Source: an uncultured Eubacteriales bacterium
GTDB lineage: Bacteria; Bacillota; Clostridia; Oscillospirales; Butyricicoccaceae
Assembly (NCBI GenBank): GCA_934675045.1
Contig: CAKUPI010000110.1
Span: 1 to 6,388, forward strand
Direction: 5' to 3'
Length of the DNA stretch: 6,388 bases
How positions within the stretch are numbered: the first letter of the stretch is position 1; each line of letters opens with the position of its first letter. Below the pieces are notes generated by a model that worked only from the letters and a program-made list of their open reading frames with translations, had not been told where the DNA came from and made no database searches. Shown one piece after another: positions 5,230 to 6,388 of this stretch. A program made the translations under genes and the position numbers.

Positions 5230-6388
5230 ATGGATATTCTGATCATCGGCGGCGGCGCCGCCGGCATGATGGCGGCCTGTACCGCTGCGCTGTACGGCGC
5301 GCGCGTCACGTTGCTGGAGCGCAATGCCTTTCTGGGCGTCAAGCTCAACATTACCGGCAAGGGCCGGTGCAATGTGACCAATCATTGCGAAGTGCGCGAT
5401 CTGATAGCCGCGACGCCGGGAAACGGCCGGTTTCTGTACAGCGCCTTTTCCGGCTTTGACGCAGAGGACGCCATGCGCTTTTTTGAAGAGCAGGGGGTTG
5501 CGCTGAAAACGGAGCGCGGCAGCCGGGTCTTTCCCGTGTCCGACCGCGCCAAGGACATTTCGGGCGCGCTTCGCAGGTGTATGCAGCAGCGGGGCGTGCA
5601 GGTGCTGCACACCCGCGCCGTCGACCTGCGCACGGCGGACGGGCGCATTCTGGGCGCGGAGACCGCCGAAGGCTTTCTCGCCGCCGACCGCGTGATTCTG
5701 GCGACGGGCGGCCTCTCGTACCCGCGCACCGGCTCCGACGGTGACGGCCACCGCATGGCGCGCAAGCTGGGCCATACGGTGACCCGGCTGCGTCCCTCGC
5801 TGGTTCCTCTGCTTTCGGACAGCCCTGTCTGCCCCCGGCTGGAAGGCCTTTCGCTGCGCAACGTCGGCCTGCGGGTGCTGCAAAACGGGAAAACGCTGTA
5901 TGAGGATTTCGGCGAAATGCTGTTTACCGCCCAGGGCGTCTCCGGGCCGATGATTTTGAGCGCCTCGGCCCACCTGGCGCAATCCTCTGATTTTGCCTGC
6001 CGCCTGCGGATCGATTTAAAGCCCGCTCTCGACGCGGATGTGCTCGATAAGCGCATTCTGCGCGATTTTTCCGAAGCGCCCAACCGCAATTTTGCCAATT
6101 CGCTGCAAAAGCTGCTGCCGCAGAAGCTCATTCCGGTCATCGTCGATTTATCCGGTATTGACGGCGGGCAAAAGGTCAACGGCATCACCCGGGCCCAGCG
6201 CGAAAAACTGTGCGCCCTTATCAAGGCTTTGGAGATTCCCGTCAGCGGCCCCGGCCCCTTCAGCGAAGCGGTGGTCACCGCGGGCGGCGTCGCCATTTCC
6301 GAAATCAACCCGAAGACGCTGTGCTCCAAGCTGCTCCCCAATCTGTACTTTGCCGGGGAAATTATCGATGTCGACGCCTATACCGGCG
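5230..6388 (+). CDS. NAD(P)/FAD-dependent oxidoreductase, HI0933/BaiN (YtfP-like) family, 3' end cut off
   Basis: This family of flavoproteins is usually annotated as aminoacetone oxidase-like or BaiN-like. BaiN of Clostridium scindens takes part in bile acid 7-dehydroxylation, but most members have no known substrate. The window shows 386 residues; the full family length is about 400-420, so only about 20-30 residues are missing. The N-terminus is a Rossmann FAD-binding motif, GGGAAG (7-12), with the ribose-binding Glu30. It is followed by GVKLNITGKGRCNVTN (36-51), the family signature. Further landmarks are ATGGLSYPRTGSDGDGH (158-174), EAVVTAGGV (346-354) and LYFAGEIIDVDAYTG (372-386), in which the C-terminal FAD-binding loop is reached just as the window ends. 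The ATG at 5230 is the only start that keeps the Rossmann motif at the N-terminus. No frameshift is seen. Bile acid activity should not be inferred from the family name. Confidence 0.93.
   Translation, partial: MDILIIGGGAAGMMAACTAALYGARVTLLERNAFLGVKLNITGKGRCNVTNHCEVRDLIAATPGNGRFLYSAFSGFDAEDAMRFFEEQGVALKTERGSRVFPVSDRAKDISGALRRCMQQRGVQVLHTRAVDLRTADGRILGAETAEGFLAADRVILATGGLSYPRTGSDGDGHRMARKLGHTVTRLRPSLVPLLSDSPVCPRLEGLSLRNVGLRVLQNGKTLYEDFGEMLFTAQGVSGPMILSASAHLAQSSDFACRLRIDLKPALDADVLDKRILRDFSEAPNRNFANSLQKLLPQKLIPVIVDLSGIDGGQKVNGITRAQREKLCALIKALEIPVSGPGPFSEAVVTAGGVAISEINPKTLCSKLLPNLYFAGEIIDVDAYTG

Noticed and set aside
5250..5263. 14-bp perfect palindrome CGGCGGCGCCGCCG at the start of the flavoprotein gene
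   Set aside because: It encodes part of the GGGAAG Rossmann motif; Gly (GGC) and Ala (GCC) codons give this palindrome by themselves, and it has no loop or operator-like spacing.
4531..5982. A 483-codon open frame on the - strand across the regulator and flavoprotein genes
   Set aside because: It lies opposite two clearly recognisable genes. Its product is low-complexity, rich in Arg, Ala, Gln and His, and shows no family motif. Long antisense frames are expected in GC-rich DNA with G/C third codon positions.
5382..6341. A 319-codon open frame on the - strand within the flavoprotein gene
   Set aside because: It is Ser/Arg-rich with no recognisable domain and lies wholly opposite a conserved coding region.
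5230..6388. Assigning the flavoprotein to bile acid dehydroxylation because of the BaiN name
   Set aside because: The family is very widespread in bacteria, no other bai genes are in the window, and the neighbours are housekeeping genes.

Overview
The window is a tightly packed stretch of eight co-directional genes on the + strand, and the first and last are cut by the window edges. Gene content and order point to a spore-forming member of the Clostridia with fairly GC-rich DNA, most like the Oscillospirales (Ruminococcaceae/Oscillospiraceae). The evidence is the run scpA - scpB - DUF2953 - gerW/ytfJ - D,D-carboxypeptidase - rluB, the presence of the sporulation-associated GerW, the single-membrane cell-wall enzyme set, and G/C-rich third codon positions. 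This assignment is inferred from gene order and protein families, not from a database match.

Layout. 1-138: last 45 codons of a membrane protein, possibly a site-2 (M50) protease. 140-865: scpA. 853-1416: scpB. 1420-2106: a DUF2953 (YtfI-like) membrane-anchored protein. 2090-2491: gerW (ytfJ). 2492-2544: the longest non-coding stretch, only 53 bases, holding a strong inverted repeat that covers the ribosome binding site of the next gene. 2545-3651: an S11-family D-Ala-D-Ala carboxypeptidase (DacF/PBP5-like). 3648-4367: an RluB/RsuA-family rRNA pseudouridine synthase. 4384-5226: a MurR/RpiR-family regulator with a SIS domain. 5230-6388: a HI0933/BaiN-family flavoprotein, open at the right edge. 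No gap exceeds 300 bases. I see no RNA genes, mobile elements, CRISPR arrays, intrinsic terminators or long repeats.

How the genes fit together. Four junctions are 1-4 base gaps or 4-17 base overlaps on each side of the dac leader, so the block probably works as one or two transcription units with extensive translational coupling. ScpA and ScpB form the kleisin complex with Smc for chromosome segregation. DUF2953 and GerW form a conserved pair tied to sporulation and spore germination. The carboxypeptidase trims peptidoglycan stem peptides. The pseudouridine synthase matures rRNA. The RpiR regulator and the flavoprotein look like a coupled pair at the distal end. Half of the seven visible starts plus the flavoprotein start are not ATG (GTG for scpA, dac and rluB; TTG for the DUF2953 gene), so automated start calls here need care.

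I did not find a new biological system. The most distinctive signal is the leader of the carboxypeptidase gene: a 12-bp stem that buries its Shine-Dalgarno sequence, with a second, mutually exclusive stem that would free it.
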